From Pseudomonadota bacterium (GTDB taxonomy: Bacteria > Desulfobacterota > Desulfovibrionia > Desulfovibrionales > Desulfovibrionaceae): a DNA stretch of 60,408 nt. The notes under the pieces are model-generated. The model saw only the letters and a program-made list of their open reading frames with translations, was not told where the DNA came from and did no database searches. Positions 8,149 through 16,254 of this stretch are shown here, piece by piece. Numbering within the stretch: the stretch's first letter is position 1; the number at the start of each line of letters is the position of its first letter. The stretch is taken from NCBI GenBank assembly GCA_023433925.1, contig JAEYTO010000032.1, forward strand, positions 1-60,408. The letters run 5' to 3'. A program made the translations under genes and the position numbers.

Positions 8149-8721
8149 ATGAGCAGGACAAAGCCCTACGAGACCGGAGTCATCCACGGCCGCTTCCAGG
8201 TGCTGCACAACGACCACCTGCGCTATCTGCTGGCAGGCAAGGCCTTGTGCCGCCACCTCGTGGTCGGCATCACCAACCCGGACCCAAGCCTGACCCGCCA
8301 GTGCGCGGCCGACCCCAGGCGTAGCGAGCCGCTGGCCAACCCGCTGACCTATTACGAACGCTACGTGCTCATGCGCCGCACCCTTGAAGAGGCCGGCGTG
8401 CACCATGCGGACTTCTCGGTGGTGCCCCTGCCCATCAACATCCCGGAGCTTTACCGCTACTACGTGCCCCTGGATGCGGTCTTCTTTCTGACCATCTACG
8501 ACGACTGGGGCCGCCAGAAGCTGGCCTTCCTGAAGTCCCTGAAGCTTGCGACGCACGTGCTCTGGGACGTACCGCCCGAGGACAAGGGCATCTCGGGCAC
8601 GGACGTGCGCCGGCGCATGGCCTGCGGCGAGCCCTGGGAGCACCTTGCGCCCCCGGCGGCCGCGAGGCTGCTGAAGGCCTGGCGCATCCCCGAGCGCTTG
8701 CGGGAGCCGATAAAGACCTGA
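8149..8721 (+). CDS. nadM: Nicotinamide-nucleotide adenylyltransferase, NadM type
   Basis: A 190-residue nucleotidyltransferase. The phosphate-binding motif GRFQVLHNDHLRYL (GRFxxxHxxH form) lies at residues 14-27 and the second signature ISGTDVRRR near residue 150. These are the features of archaeal-type NMN adenylyltransferase, which makes NAD from NMN and ATP in the cytoplasm. It is translated 16 bases after the ApgM-like gene. A related adenylyltransferase with another nucleotide substrate cannot be excluded. Confidence 0.75.
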   Translation: MSRTKPYETGVIHGRFQVLHNDHLRYLLAGKALCRHLVVGITNPDPSLTRQCAADPRRSEPLANPLTYYERYVLMRRTLEEAGVHHADFSVVPLPINIPELYRYYVPLDAVFFLTIYDDWGRQKLAFLKSLKLATHVLWDVPPEDKGISGTDVRRRMACGEPWEHLAPPAAARLLKAWRIPERLREPIKT

Positions 8722-9115
8722 ACGCGGCCCCTCACGGCCAAGAACGGAGCCCGTTAACGCACGCGAGGCCTGAAAGCCAGGGCCCCACTTCCCGACTCCG
8801 CCCGCAACGCGCAACGCTCAGGCCTTGCCGGCGTTGCGCAGTGGCGGACCTTCCAGCCGCCTACCTCCCGGCGCACCGTCGCGGACGGCTTCTCCTTGAT
8901 CAGGTCGATCCGGATCAACCCCCAATGCAGCCCGCCCATCATATCCGCCAATCGAACCCCTGCCTCCTCATCCGCACTTCGTATTGTACGTACCCAAGTT
9001 TCTTCACTATTGATGCAATCCAAATCACTTTGTCTGAACCCGTGCATATCAGTGCCTGACCACGCATCCGGACGAAGCCCCTGCTTCGCCGCCGACTCTG
9101 TACTGAGGAGGATCC
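8722..9115. other. Intergenic region upstream of the Tat-binding-protein operon
   Basis: This 394-base gap follows nadM and leads into the 9116 operon. The segment from about 8970 to 9050 is clearly richer in A and T than its surroundings and is the likely promoter region. A minus-strand frame from 9047 to 8754 could encode 97 residues, but it has no ribosome-binding site and no recognisable family, so I do not call it as a gene. A good ribosome-binding site (GAGGAGGA) sits just before the ATG at 9116. Confidence 0.4.
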
Positions 9116-9985
9116 ATGACCAAAGACAATCCCGGGCGTCCCTGCCGCAGGGCATTTTTGAAGACCGCGGTCGCGGCGGCCGCGACCCTGGCGGGCACGG
9201 CCGTCGCACCCGCCTTGGCCGGCCAGCCCGCTTTCAACCGCAACCAATTGCAGGTCTGGTCCTGCGGCGGGTTGGCCGAGGCCATGAACCCGGCCCATGA
9301 CCTGTACGAACGGCAGACCGGCGTTTCCATCGGCTACACCGGCGCATTTGCCGCCGCTCTGGGCAAGTCGCTCCTGGGCGGCGCCACCACCGAGGTTTTC
9401 GCGGGCCGGGTGCTTGAACTGGCCAAGAAGCTGCGCACGGCAGGCAAGATGGAGTACTTCAGACCCCTGTGCTTCACGCGCTACGTGCTCGTGACGCCCA
9501 AGGGCAACCCGGCCGGCATCGAGCGCGTGGAGGACCTGGCCAAGCCCGGCGTGCGCGTGGTGCTCGCGCCCGAGGCCTCGCCTCCGGGCGGCGCGGCGGC
9601 CCAGGCCATTCTCAAGAAAGCCGGCGTGCTGGAGGCGGCCATGGGCAATGCCGTGACGCTCGGCTCCTGCGTGCAGCGCACCATGGAGGACATCCTGGCC
9701 GGCAAGGGCGACGCCAGCATCGTGGAAATGCGCATCACCCGGCTGGCGGCTTTCGAGGGCCGCATGGACATCATCAACATCCCCGAAGGGCTGTTCCCGC
9801 CGGGGCCGCTGACCTTCACCATAGGCGTCATGAAGCACGCCAAGGACCGCGCCCTGGCCGACCACTACGTGGAGTTCATGACCTCGGCCCAGGGCCAGGC
9901 CTTTTTCGAGCGAATGGGTTTCATATCGGCCAGCTCGGACAAGGGCCGCGAGCTCGTGGAGCGTCTGGGGGTGCGCGATGTCTAG
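9116..9985 (+). CDS. Tat-exported solute-binding protein, molybdate/ModA-like
   Basis: A 289-residue binding protein. The N-terminus has a twin-arginine signal, CRRAFLKTAVAAAATLAGTA, followed by an Ala-x-Ala site near residue 35. The mature region has the type II binding-protein pattern of the ModA/extracellular molybdate and tungstate family, for example the early VWSCGGLAEAMNPAHDLYER and the later YVLVTPKGNPAGIERVEDLA. Tat export suggests that it folds, or loads a cofactor or metal, before export. No ABC permease or ATPase genes follow; its stop overlaps the next gene, a NapH-like membrane ferredoxin, by 8 bases. The ligand is not known; molybdate or another oxyanion is a guess from the fold. 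Confidence 0.75.
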   Translation: MTKDNPGRPCRRAFLKTAVAAAATLAGTAVAPALAGQPAFNRNQLQVWSCGGLAEAMNPAHDLYERQTGVSIGYTGAFAAALGKSLLGGATTEVFAGRVLELAKKLRTAGKMEYFRPLCFTRYVLVTPKGNPAGIERVEDLAKPGVRVVLAPEASPPGGAAAQAILKKAGVLEAAMGNAVTLGSCVQRTMEDILAGKGDASIVEMRITRLAAFEGRMDIINIPEGLFPPGPLTFTIGVMKHAKDRALADHYVEFMTSAQGQAFFERMGFISASSDKGRELVERLGVRDV

Positions 9986-10766
9986 CGAGATCCTTGCTCC
10001 TCTTCCGCAGGCCAAACCCGCCACGGGCGCGCGCGCCAGGCTCAAGGTCTGGCGCAGGGCGAGCCAGCTGGCCATGCTGGCCCTGCTTGGCCAGTGGTCC
10101 TTCTACGGGATATTCCGCTGCCCCTTCGTGGTGCCCTACGTGAGCTGCCAGAACTGTCCGGTGATCACCTGCCACGGCCGCATCCTGACCATGTTCTGGG
10201 GCTTCTGGCTCCTGCTGCCGCTCTCGGCCCTGCTTTTCGGTCGGGCCTTCTGCGGCTGGGCCTGCCCAGGTGGGCTGGTGAACCAGATGCTCGGCACGCT
10301 CGGCGCGGTGCGCAAGCGCGGCAGGAGCCTGCTCGCGCGCATGGCGCCCTGGGGCAAGTACCTGGCCCTGGCCGCCTCGCTATACATCTGGCTGGTCATG
10401 GGCCAGCCGCGCTCCAACGTGCCCATCCGCGTGGGTGATTTTTTCGAGGCCATGGCCCTGACCTTCGAGCACGCCAACATGCTGTGGCTCGTGCGCAGCG
10501 CCGTGGTCCTGGGTTTCCTGGCCCTGGGCATGGCCGTGTCCGTGGCCTGGTGCCGTTTCGCCTGCCCCACGGGAGGAGTTCTGGAACTCTTCAGGCGGGT
10601 CGCCCTGTTCAAGGTCTACAAGACCGAGGCCTGCAACAACTGCAACAGATGCCTCAAGGTCTGCGAGATGGCCACGCGGCCCGAGGAGGTCAACTGCACC
10701 AACTGCGGGGACTGCCTCGACTCCTGTCCCCAAGGCGCCATCGGCATCGGCAGGAAGAAACCCTAG
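9978..10766 (+). CDS. NapH/NosR-like membrane-bound 4Fe-4S polyferredoxin
   Basis: A 262-residue membrane protein with four to five hydrophobic helices and the hallmark NapH/NosR C-x3-C-P motifs: FCGWACPGG near residue 92 and WCRFACPTGG near residue 192. A C-terminal pair of 4Fe-4S sites follows (CNNCNRCLKVCEMA and CTNCGDCLDSCPQGA). An N-terminal CPFVVPYVSCQNCPVITCHG adds extra cysteines. Such proteins pass electrons across or along the membrane. It overlaps the upstream Tat protein by 8 bases, and its stop TAG overlaps the GTG of the NifB-like gene. That suggests translational coupling of all three. Confidence 0.88.
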   Translation: MSSEILAPLPQAKPATGARARLKVWRRASQLAMLALLGQWSFYGIFRCPFVVPYVSCQNCPVITCHGRILTMFWGFWLLLPLSALLFGRAFCGWACPGGLVNQMLGTLGAVRKRGRSLLARMAPWGKYLALAASLYIWLVMGQPRSNVPIRVGDFFEAMALTFEHANMLWLVRSAVVLGFLALGMAVSVAWCRFACPTGGVLELFRRVALFKVYKTEACNNCNRCLKVCEMATRPEEVNCTNCGDCLDSCPQGAIGIGRKKP

Positions 10767-11650
10767 TGCGCACCGACATGCAGGCAAGCAGGGATGCGGA
10801 ACGGCATCCCTGCTTTCACGCCGCCGCCAAGGGTCGCTTCGGGCGCATTCATCTGCCCGTTGCGCCGGCCTGCAACATCCAGTGCGGTTACTGCGACCGC
10901 CGACATGACTGCGTGAACGAATCCAGGCCAGGCGTGGCGAGCCGGCTCATGTCTCCCGAGCAGGCCGTCGCGCATCTGCAGGACGCAGTGAAACGCATGC
11001 CGTACATCAGCGTGGCTGGCATCGCCGGCCCTGGCGATCCTTTTTGCCGGCCCGAATTGACGTTGGAAACGCTGCACAGGGTTCACCAGGCGCATCCGGA
11101 GATAATCCTGTGCGTGTCGAGCAACGGCTTGAATTTGCCGGCGCATGTGGATGATCTTTTCCGCCTCGCTGTCGGGTTCGTCACCGTAACCGTCAACGCC
11201 GTGGACCCGGAAGTGGGCGCGCGCATTTACAGGCATGTCCTGGACGGGCAACGGCTGCTGCGCGGCCCGGAGGCCGCGGCCCTGCTCCTGTCGCGCCAAG
11301 CGGAATCCGTGGTCGCCCTCAAGGCGCGCGGCATGACCGTCAAGGTCAACTGCGTGGTCGTTCCGGGCGTCAATGACGGGCATGTGCAGGAGGTTGCCCG
11401 CTGGGCCGCCGGGCTGGGCGCGGATCTGATGAACTGCATCGGGCTCATTCCCGTGCAGGGCACTCCGCTCGGGGATCGTCCCTCGCCTTCAGCCGGGTTG
11501 CTGGAATCCCTACGCCGCGAGGCTGGCCGCCACCTGCCCCAGATGCGCCACTGCGCCCGTTGCCGGGCCGATGCCGTCGGGCTGCTCGAAGCCGGAGCCA
11601 ACGGGGCCGGCAAGGTCTGCCAGGATGGCTGCGCAGCCGCTACTGCCTGA
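10766..11650 (+). CDS. NifB-like radical SAM protein (core domain only)
   Basis: A 294-residue radical SAM protein that closely matches the catalytic core of NifB, which builds the [8Fe-9S-C] precursor of nitrogenase cofactor. All expected cluster ligands are visible: an N-terminal HPCF, the SAM-cluster motif CNIQCGYC, and a C-terminal HCARCRADAVG. The NifX-like C-terminal domain of many NifB proteins is absent. The GTG start at 10766 overlaps the previous stop and has AGGAAG upstream; an ATG at 10778 is the alternative but has no ribosome-binding site. No other nif gene is in the window, so its role outside nitrogenase assembly is open. Confidence 0.82.
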   Translation: MRTDMQASRDAERHPCFHAAAKGRFGRIHLPVAPACNIQCGYCDRRHDCVNESRPGVASRLMSPEQAVAHLQDAVKRMPYISVAGIAGPGDPFCRPELTLETLHRVHQAHPEIILCVSSNGLNLPAHVDDLFRLAVGFVTVTVNAVDPEVGARIYRHVLDGQRLLRGPEAAALLLSRQAESVVALKARGMTVKVNCVVVPGVNDGHVQEVARWAAGLGADLMNCIGLIPVQGTPLGDRPSPSAGLLESLRREAGRHLPQMRHCARCRADAVGLLEAGANGAGKVCQDGCAAATA

Positions 11651-11686
11651 GGTGGCCGGCGACTGTCAGCCTGGGTGATCCACCGA

Positions 11687-11779
11687 GGCGCAATGCCTGG
11701 GGTGTGATCCGGGATCGCACGCATACCGCGGGAACCTGAACCGTCACACGCGAAGGGCAGACAGGCAGGGCATTGCGCC
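11687..11779. repeat. 11-bp perfect inverted repeat with 71-nt spacer
   Basis: GGCGCAATGCC at 11687-11697 is matched by its exact reverse complement at 11769-11779. The pair lies between the NifB-like gene and a dead transposase. It could be a terminator-like structure for the NifB operon or a remnant of an element end; the spacer is too long and no T run follows, so I cannot say which. Confidence 0.4.
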
Positions 11780-11802
11780 GGCAGTCCTCCCTGCCCGTCA
11801 TC

Positions 11803-12714
11803 TCATGCGCTCAGTTCGTCCACGACCTTGTGGTCAAGCTCGATATACTGCTTCAGAACCGCCGCTGGCGTACGCCCTTCGTGCGGAAAACCTTCCAGCG
11901 GGCGTTCGCGGTTGTAGGCCCGCAGCCAGTCCTGGAGAGCCTGCGCGGCAGATTGCAGGCTGGTCCTGGCGATGTTCGGGCTGAGCGCCGCATACAGGCA
12001 CTCGCGCTTGGCCGCCTCCACGAAGTTGGCCAGGAAGGCGCTTTTCTCACCCTTGGAGCGCTTTTCCTGTTTGATGCGCTGCTCTTCAAGCGTGCGCGCG
12101 TACCCGCTCTCGGATGTGCCGCAGAAGGTCTGCATGCGCCCAGTGACAATGGAGCCCACGCAGAGTCCGTTCTGCCTGAAGAAGGGTAGCACGGATTCCA
12201 TCAGGAGCCGCAGCGCGGCCTCCGACTGCCTGGATCTGTCCAGCCTGGCGAAGGCATAGGCGCTGTATGTATCCACCACTGCGTGCAGGTAGACCCGATC
12301 ACCTGAATTGCCCCTGCCGACCAGGAAGGCTCCCTGGTGCAGCCTCTCCCCGGGCTTCGCCGCATTCGCGGCCCGATGGCTAAAGGCGGGATTGCAGGTC
12401 TCAAGGAATGCGGTCTGCCGCTTGCTGAGCGGCTTACCTGCCTGCCAGCGTCGTTCAAGCTCCAGCCAACGCTGGCGTTTGTCCCAGAGCCCATGCTTCT
12501 CCAGCAGCTCGCGCAGGCTCCTGGCGCCCAGCGGAAAGCCCTTGGTCTTGAGATGGCTGCGCAAGCGCTCCGCGCCCCAGCCTGGATTGGCCAGGCATTC
12601 CTCCAGTACGAACGCCAGCGCCTCCTCAATGGTCAGCCTTGGATTGGCAAGATGGCAGCGCTCTCGCGCCATGTTCATGTGCACCGGCCAGCCTCCACTG
12701 TTTGCCAGGGAAAC
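11803..12714 (-). pseudogene. Degenerate IS481/IS3-like transposase
   Basis: About 300 residues of an rve-type transposase are readable, including HAVVDTYSAYAFARLDRSRQ (first aspartate) and a C-terminal RECLYAALSPN and YNRERPLEGF region. Where family members read I-x-T-D-N-G-x-x-F, this copy has IVTGRMQTFCGT, so the second catalytic aspartate is gone. The N-terminal part is fused into the end of the hydrogenase protease gene at about 12750 in another frame. The element is inactive and defines the 3' boundary of the hydrogenase operon. Confidence 0.7.
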
Positions 12715-13196
12715 GCCGCGTTTGACCCAGCCGGCCTTGCCTGTTCGGGCACCTCCCCGCGGATGCGCTCCACGACGCTGCCGATGGCCTGCTCGACCTT
12801 GGGCGTGCACTGATCCGAGAAGCCCGTTGGATTCTCGGCCTCGATGAGCACGATGCGCAGTTGCGCCGGCATCTCCTCCTCGAATACCTCGTAGCCTGTC
12901 TTGATGGTCGCGCCGAGCGTGACCGCGTGCGATCCGGACAAGAATGCATCGCCGAGGATGTCGTCCGCATTCACCACGCGGACCGTTCCGGGCTCGCCTC
13001 CCAGTGCGCAAGCATCCACCACATAGGCCCGCCGGTAGCCCAGGAGCTTGTCGATGACCTCGAAACCCACGGTGTAGAGGACCACTATGTCGGCCGGCAC
13101 GCCCAGGGCCTCCAGCCGCTCGGCCACCTCGATGCCCGCGCGGTCGTCCATGAGCAGCGGGTTGCCGATGCCGATTATCACGGTATCATGCTTCAT
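12675..13196 (-). CDS. NiFe-hydrogenase maturation protease with IS-derived C-terminus
   Basis: A 173-residue HyaD/HybD-family endopeptidase that trims the C-terminus of the hydrogenase large subunit after nickel insertion. Visible are GNPLLMDDRAG at residues 11-21, VVDACALGG near 59-67 and the conserved histidine in SGSHAVTLGAT near residue 90, the nickel-sensing residues. Residues 1-149 look native. From about residue 150 (PEQARPAGSNAAFPW) to the stop the sequence comes from the adjacent transposase remnant in another frame. Since family proteins end near this point, the enzyme may still work. It is the last gene of the hdr-mvh operon, which it presumably serves. Confidence 0.85.
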   Translation of the reverse strand: MKHDTVIIGIGNPLLMDDRAGIEVAERLEALGVPADIVVLYTVGFEVIDKLLGYRRAYVVDACALGGEPGTVRVVNADDILGDAFLSGSHAVTLGATIKTGYEVFEEEMPAQLRIVLIEAENPTGFSDQCTPKVEQAIGSVVERIRGEVPEQARPAGSNAAFPWQTVEAGRCT

Positions 13197-13205
13197 GAGA
13201 AAAGA

Positions 13206-13381
13206 TGCCTCCGGCGGCCAAAGGGGCGACGGCCCCTTTGGAATCCCGTATTTTTGTCAGTTCGCCGGACTTGGCGGACTGATGAAAATGAGGAGTCCAG
13301 GGGGTCCTATCTGGATAAGGGCCCCTAGCGGGAAGAGGTGTGGAGAGGGGCGGCGCCCCTCTCCACGTTCATGCCGCCAAT
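13206..13381. repeat. Composite palindromic repeat 3' of the hydrogenase large-subunit gene
   Basis: Reading from the mvhA stop on the minus strand, there is a near-perfect hairpin at 13366-13340 (GTGGAGAGGGGC and its complement). It is followed by a second imperfect hairpin around 13330-13297 (AGGGGCCCTTATC and complement). A third palindrome is at about 13217-13242 (CCAAAGGGGC and complement), next to the protease gene. The same architecture recurs after several other genes in the window. Confidence 0.6.
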
Positions 13382-14848
13382 CTAGTAGTTACGCAGCGTC
13401 CTGCACGGCCTACCGTCGGCGTCGATGATCTCGACCTCCAGGGGCATGCCGGCCACGGTGACCGTGTGCGTGGCGCAGGCCAGGCACAGGTCGTAGGGCC
13501 GGAAGGCCATCTCGATGTAGTTGAGTATGCCTTCCTCGATCTTGCCATCCTTGATGAAGTGCTTGGCGGCTTTCTTGATGGCCAGGTTGATGGGCGCATT
13601 GTTGTGCGTGGTGGCCACGATGAGGTTCGCGCCGGTCACGATGCCCTTGTCGTCGGTCTGGTAGTGGTGGATGAGCGTGCCGCGCGAGGCCTCGATGATG
13701 CCCACGCCCTCGCCCGTGCAGGCGGTCGGCTTGGTCCAGGTCTCCTTGCCGGTGATCTCCGGGTCGTTGGCCAGGGCCACGCACCTTTCGGCCGCGTTGA
13801 GCATCTCGATGGCCCGCGCCCAGTGGTAGGCCAGCACCTTGTGCACCGGCTTGCCGCCCAGGGTGGACATGAAGCGTTCATAGTGCGCCTGGGCCTTGGG
13901 CGTGCTCATGCCCTTGGCCACGTTGAGGCGCGCCAGGGGACCCACGGAGTAGATGTTCGTGTCCGGGCCTTCCTTGATGCCGTCCCAGCCGCCGAGCCTC
14001 TTCTGGTAGGGGAACTTGAGATAGGTCCAGGGCTGCACGCGCTCGGCGATGAAGTCCAGGTACTGCTTGCCCGTGAAGGAGCCCACCGGGTTGCCCTTGG
14101 CGTCGACGACCTTCTGGGTGCCGTCGTAGAAGGTCACGCAGTCCTGGTCGTCCACGCTGCCCATGTAGCCGACCTCGACATCATAGACCGGGCCCGTGAC
14201 CAGGTTCAGGTACTTCTTGTTATTGAGCACCACGTCGTCGAAGACCTTGAGCGTCAATTCGCCAAGCTCCACGAGTTCCTTGGACCACTCGGCGATCTGC
14301 TTGCGCTCGTCCTCGTTGATGGCCCGCGACCAGCCGCCGGGCAGGCCCGAAACCGGATGGTTGGGCTTGCCGCCGAGCAGCTCGAAGATCCTGAGGGCCT
14401 TTTGGCGCTTGGTGAGCACAAGCTTGCCCACGTCCTTGCCCACGGCCTGGATGAGGCCCACCACGTTGCGCTCGGCCGGGCTGGCCTCGGGGCCGACCAC
14501 GAAGTCCGGAAAGCCCAGGGCGTACAGGATGACCGCATGGTCTTCCACATAGTGCGCGTTGAAGAACAGCTCGCGCAGCTTGCGGCCCGTGGGCGGAGGC
14601 GTCACGCCGTACAGGTCGTCCGAGGCCTTGGTGGCGGCCATGAAGTGTGCGCCGCGACACACGCCGCAGATGGTGCTGACCGTGCGGGGCACCTCTTCGA
14701 TGGGCAGGCCCTGGAGGAACTTCTCGTAGCCGCGGAACTCCACGGTCTGGAAGAAGGCGTTGTCCACGTTGCCCGTGTCGTCCAGGAAGATGGCGATCTT
14801 GCCGTGGCCTTCCAGGCGGGTGATCGGGTTTATCTCGATTTTCTGCAT
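13382..14848 (-). CDS. mvhA: NiFe hydrogenase large subunit, MvhA type (group 3c)
   Basis: A 488-residue catalytic subunit of the methyl-viologen/F420-non-reducing hydrogenase type, which splits H2 for the heterodisulfide reductase complex. The N-terminal nickel motif is STICGVCRGAH. The C-terminal motif reads YDLCLACATH, followed by about 24 residues that the maturation protease would remove. In this family the second motif usually begins D-P-C, so the leucine is unusual. The start is supported by TAGGAGCC upstream. It follows mvhG by 12 bases and is cytoplasmic, with no signal peptide. Confidence 0.93.
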   Translation of the reverse strand: MQKIEINPITRLEGHGKIAIFLDDTGNVDNAFFQTVEFRGYEKFLQGLPIEEVPRTVSTICGVCRGAHFMAATKASDDLYGVTPPPTGRKLRELFFNAHYVEDHAVILYALGFPDFVVGPEASPAERNVVGLIQAVGKDVGKLVLTKRQKALRIFELLGGKPNHPVSGLPGGWSRAINEDERKQIAEWSKELVELGELTLKVFDDVVLNNKKYLNLVTGPVYDVEVGYMGSVDDQDCVTFYDGTQKVVDAKGNPVGSFTGKQYLDFIAERVQPWTYLKFPYQKRLGGWDGIKEGPDTNIYSVGPLARLNVAKGMSTPKAQAHYERFMSTLGGKPVHKVLAYHWARAIEMLNAAERCVALANDPEITGKETWTKPTACTGEGVGIIEASRGTLIHHYQTDDKGIVTGANLIVATTHNNAPINLAIKKAAKHFIKDGKIEEGILNYIEMAFRPYDLCLACATHTVTVAGMPLEVEIIDADGRPCRTLRNY

Positions 14849-14860
14849 GACTTGTGGCTC

Positions 14861-15835
14861 CTAGGCGGTCCTGTTCTTGTCCAGCATGCCCGAGGTGTAC
14901 GCGTAGCGGTACACGAACTTGGCCAGATCCGGGTACTTGTCCATGAACTCCTCGACGGCCTCGGTGCTGCCCAGGGCGGAGCCGATGGTCTGCATGCAGC
15001 GCGCGCCGAAGTCCTTGACTCCGGGAATGGGGCCGCCGCAGCCGCGACAGGGGATGTTGACCTTGAGACAGGAGGCGCCGCAATCGCCCTGGGTCACGGG
15101 GCCGAAGCAGATGTGGCCCTGTTGCAGCAGGCACTTGCCCGTGTCCGGCTGGCTCTCCAGGGTGCGGAAGACCTTGTTCACGGGCATGCGCGCCTCGCCC
15201 TTGCCTGACGGATTGCGCTCGCATACGTCGCACACGGCCTTGCCGCTCGTGAGCCAGGAGCCCTTGGGCGGGAGCTGACCGGACAGGAGCATGCCCACGG
15301 CCGCGCCCACGAAGCTGGGATGCGGCGGGCAGCCGCCCACGTAATAGTCCACGTCCACCAGCTCGTTCAGGGTCAGGCAACGATCCGTCAAAGCCGGAAG
15401 GGTCAGTTCGTACTTGCCGTCGAGCAGATACGAGGGCACGGGCAGCACGTTGTCCGGGTTGTCCGTGCTCCAGCTCGTCTTGTAGGCGACCTCGAAGAGT
15501 TCCTTCTGGGGGTGCAGGTCGCCCAGGGCCGCGATGCCGCCCATGGTCGCGCAGGCGCCGAAGGCGATGAGCACCTTGGACTTCTCGCGCAGCACCTTGA
15601 CCGTGTGCGCGTTTTCCGTGTTGCGGATCATGCCGTCCACGAAAGCCACGTCGATGGACTCGGCGGGCATGGCCTCCAGGTCCTTGTACTTCACGTCCGC
15701 CGCCGTGGGCGCCCAGAACACGATCTCCAGGGCGTCCAGGGCGTCCACGAGCTTGTCCGAGAGGTCCACCACGGCCATCTCGCAGCCCGCGCAGCCGCCG
15801 GCGAGCAGGAACGCCACTTTCACTTTCTCGGCCAT
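14861..15835 (-). CDS. mvhG: NiFe hydrogenase small subunit, MvhG type
   Basis: A 324-residue small subunit that carries iron-sulfur clusters between the nickel site and MvhD. The N-terminal GGCAGCEMAVVDL supplies ligands of the proximal cluster, with FGACATMGG and GGCPPHP further on. A cysteine-rich C-terminal half (CDVCERNPSGKG, CFGPVTQGDCGASC, CRGCGGPIPG) binds the others. The start at 15835 has AAAGGAG upstream and slightly overlaps the mvhD stop; a longer start at 15871 would lie inside mvhD. There is no Tat signal, as expected for a cytoplasmic group 3 enzyme. Confidence 0.93.
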   Translation of the reverse strand: MAEKVKVAFLLAGGCAGCEMAVVDLSDKLVDALDALEIVFWAPTAADVKYKDLEAMPAESIDVAFVDGMIRNTENAHTVKVLREKSKVLIAFGACATMGGIAALGDLHPQKELFEVAYKTSWSTDNPDNVLPVPSYLLDGKYELTLPALTDRCLTLNELVDVDYYVGGCPPHPSFVGAAVGMLLSGQLPPKGSWLTSGKAVCDVCERNPSGKGEARMPVNKVFRTLESQPDTGKCLLQQGHICFGPVTQGDCGASCLKVNIPCRGCGGPIPGVKDFGARCMQTIGSALGSTEAVEEFMDKYPDLAKFVYRYAYTSGMLDKNRTA

Positions 15836-15836
15836 G

Positions 15837-16253
15837 TCATGCGGCTCCTTTCTTGAGCGGGTTGGGTCCAAGCGCCTTGAGCTGCTCCGTGAATTCGGTG
15901 GCCACGTCGGCGAACTTCTGGCCCTCGGCGCCGGAGATCCACTCCCAGCGGAAGCGGCGGGCGTCGAAGCCCTCGTCCTCCAGAAGCTTGTTGAGCAGCA
16001 TCATGCGCCGGTCGGTCTTATAGTTGCCCTCCTTGTAGTGGCAGTCGCCGAAGTGGCAGCCGCCCACGAGCACGCCGTCGGTGCCCCGGCGGAAGGCCTC
16101 CAGGATGAATTCGGGCTGCACCGTGCCCGAACAGGGCACCTTGATGAGCTTCATGCTCGGCGGGTACTTGCAGCGCAGGTTGCCGGCCAGGTCAGCTCCC
16201 GCATAGGTGCACCACTGGCAGGCGAACCCGACGATGTTTGGTGTCCAGTCCAT
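15837..16253 (-). CDS. mvhD: Hydrogenase iron-sulfur subunit MvhD
   Basis: A 138-residue protein of the MvhD/DUF-type family that connects the hydrogenase to HdrA through a 2Fe-2S cluster. Conserved cysteines appear in GFACQWCTYAGAD, LRCKYPPS, VPCSGTVQ and GGCHFGDCHY. It overlaps closely with its neighbours: hdrB ends 1 base beyond its start side and mvhG begins within 2 bases of its stop. The order of genes matches electron flow from MvhAG through MvhD to HdrA. Confidence 0.93.
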   Translation of the reverse strand: MDWTPNIVGFACQWCTYAGADLAGNLRCKYPPSMKLIKVPCSGTVQPEFILEAFRRGTDGVLVGGCHFGDCHYKEGNYKTDRRMMLLNKLLEDEGFDARRFRWEWISGAEGQKFADVATEFTEQLKALGPNPLKKGAA

Positions 16254-16254
16254 G

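Noticed and set aside
8754..9047. Possible 97-residue minus-strand gene in the gap before the Tat-binding-protein operon
   Set aside because: The translation looks partly protein-like, but there is no ribosome-binding site or recognisable family, and it would overlap the likely promoter of the operon.
13340..15208. Open frame of 622 codons on the plus strand opposite the hydrogenase subunit genes
   Set aside because: It is antisense to mvhA and mvhG, is rich in Arg, His, Gly and Val, and has no domain pattern. Long antisense frames are expected in DNA with high GC at third codon positions.
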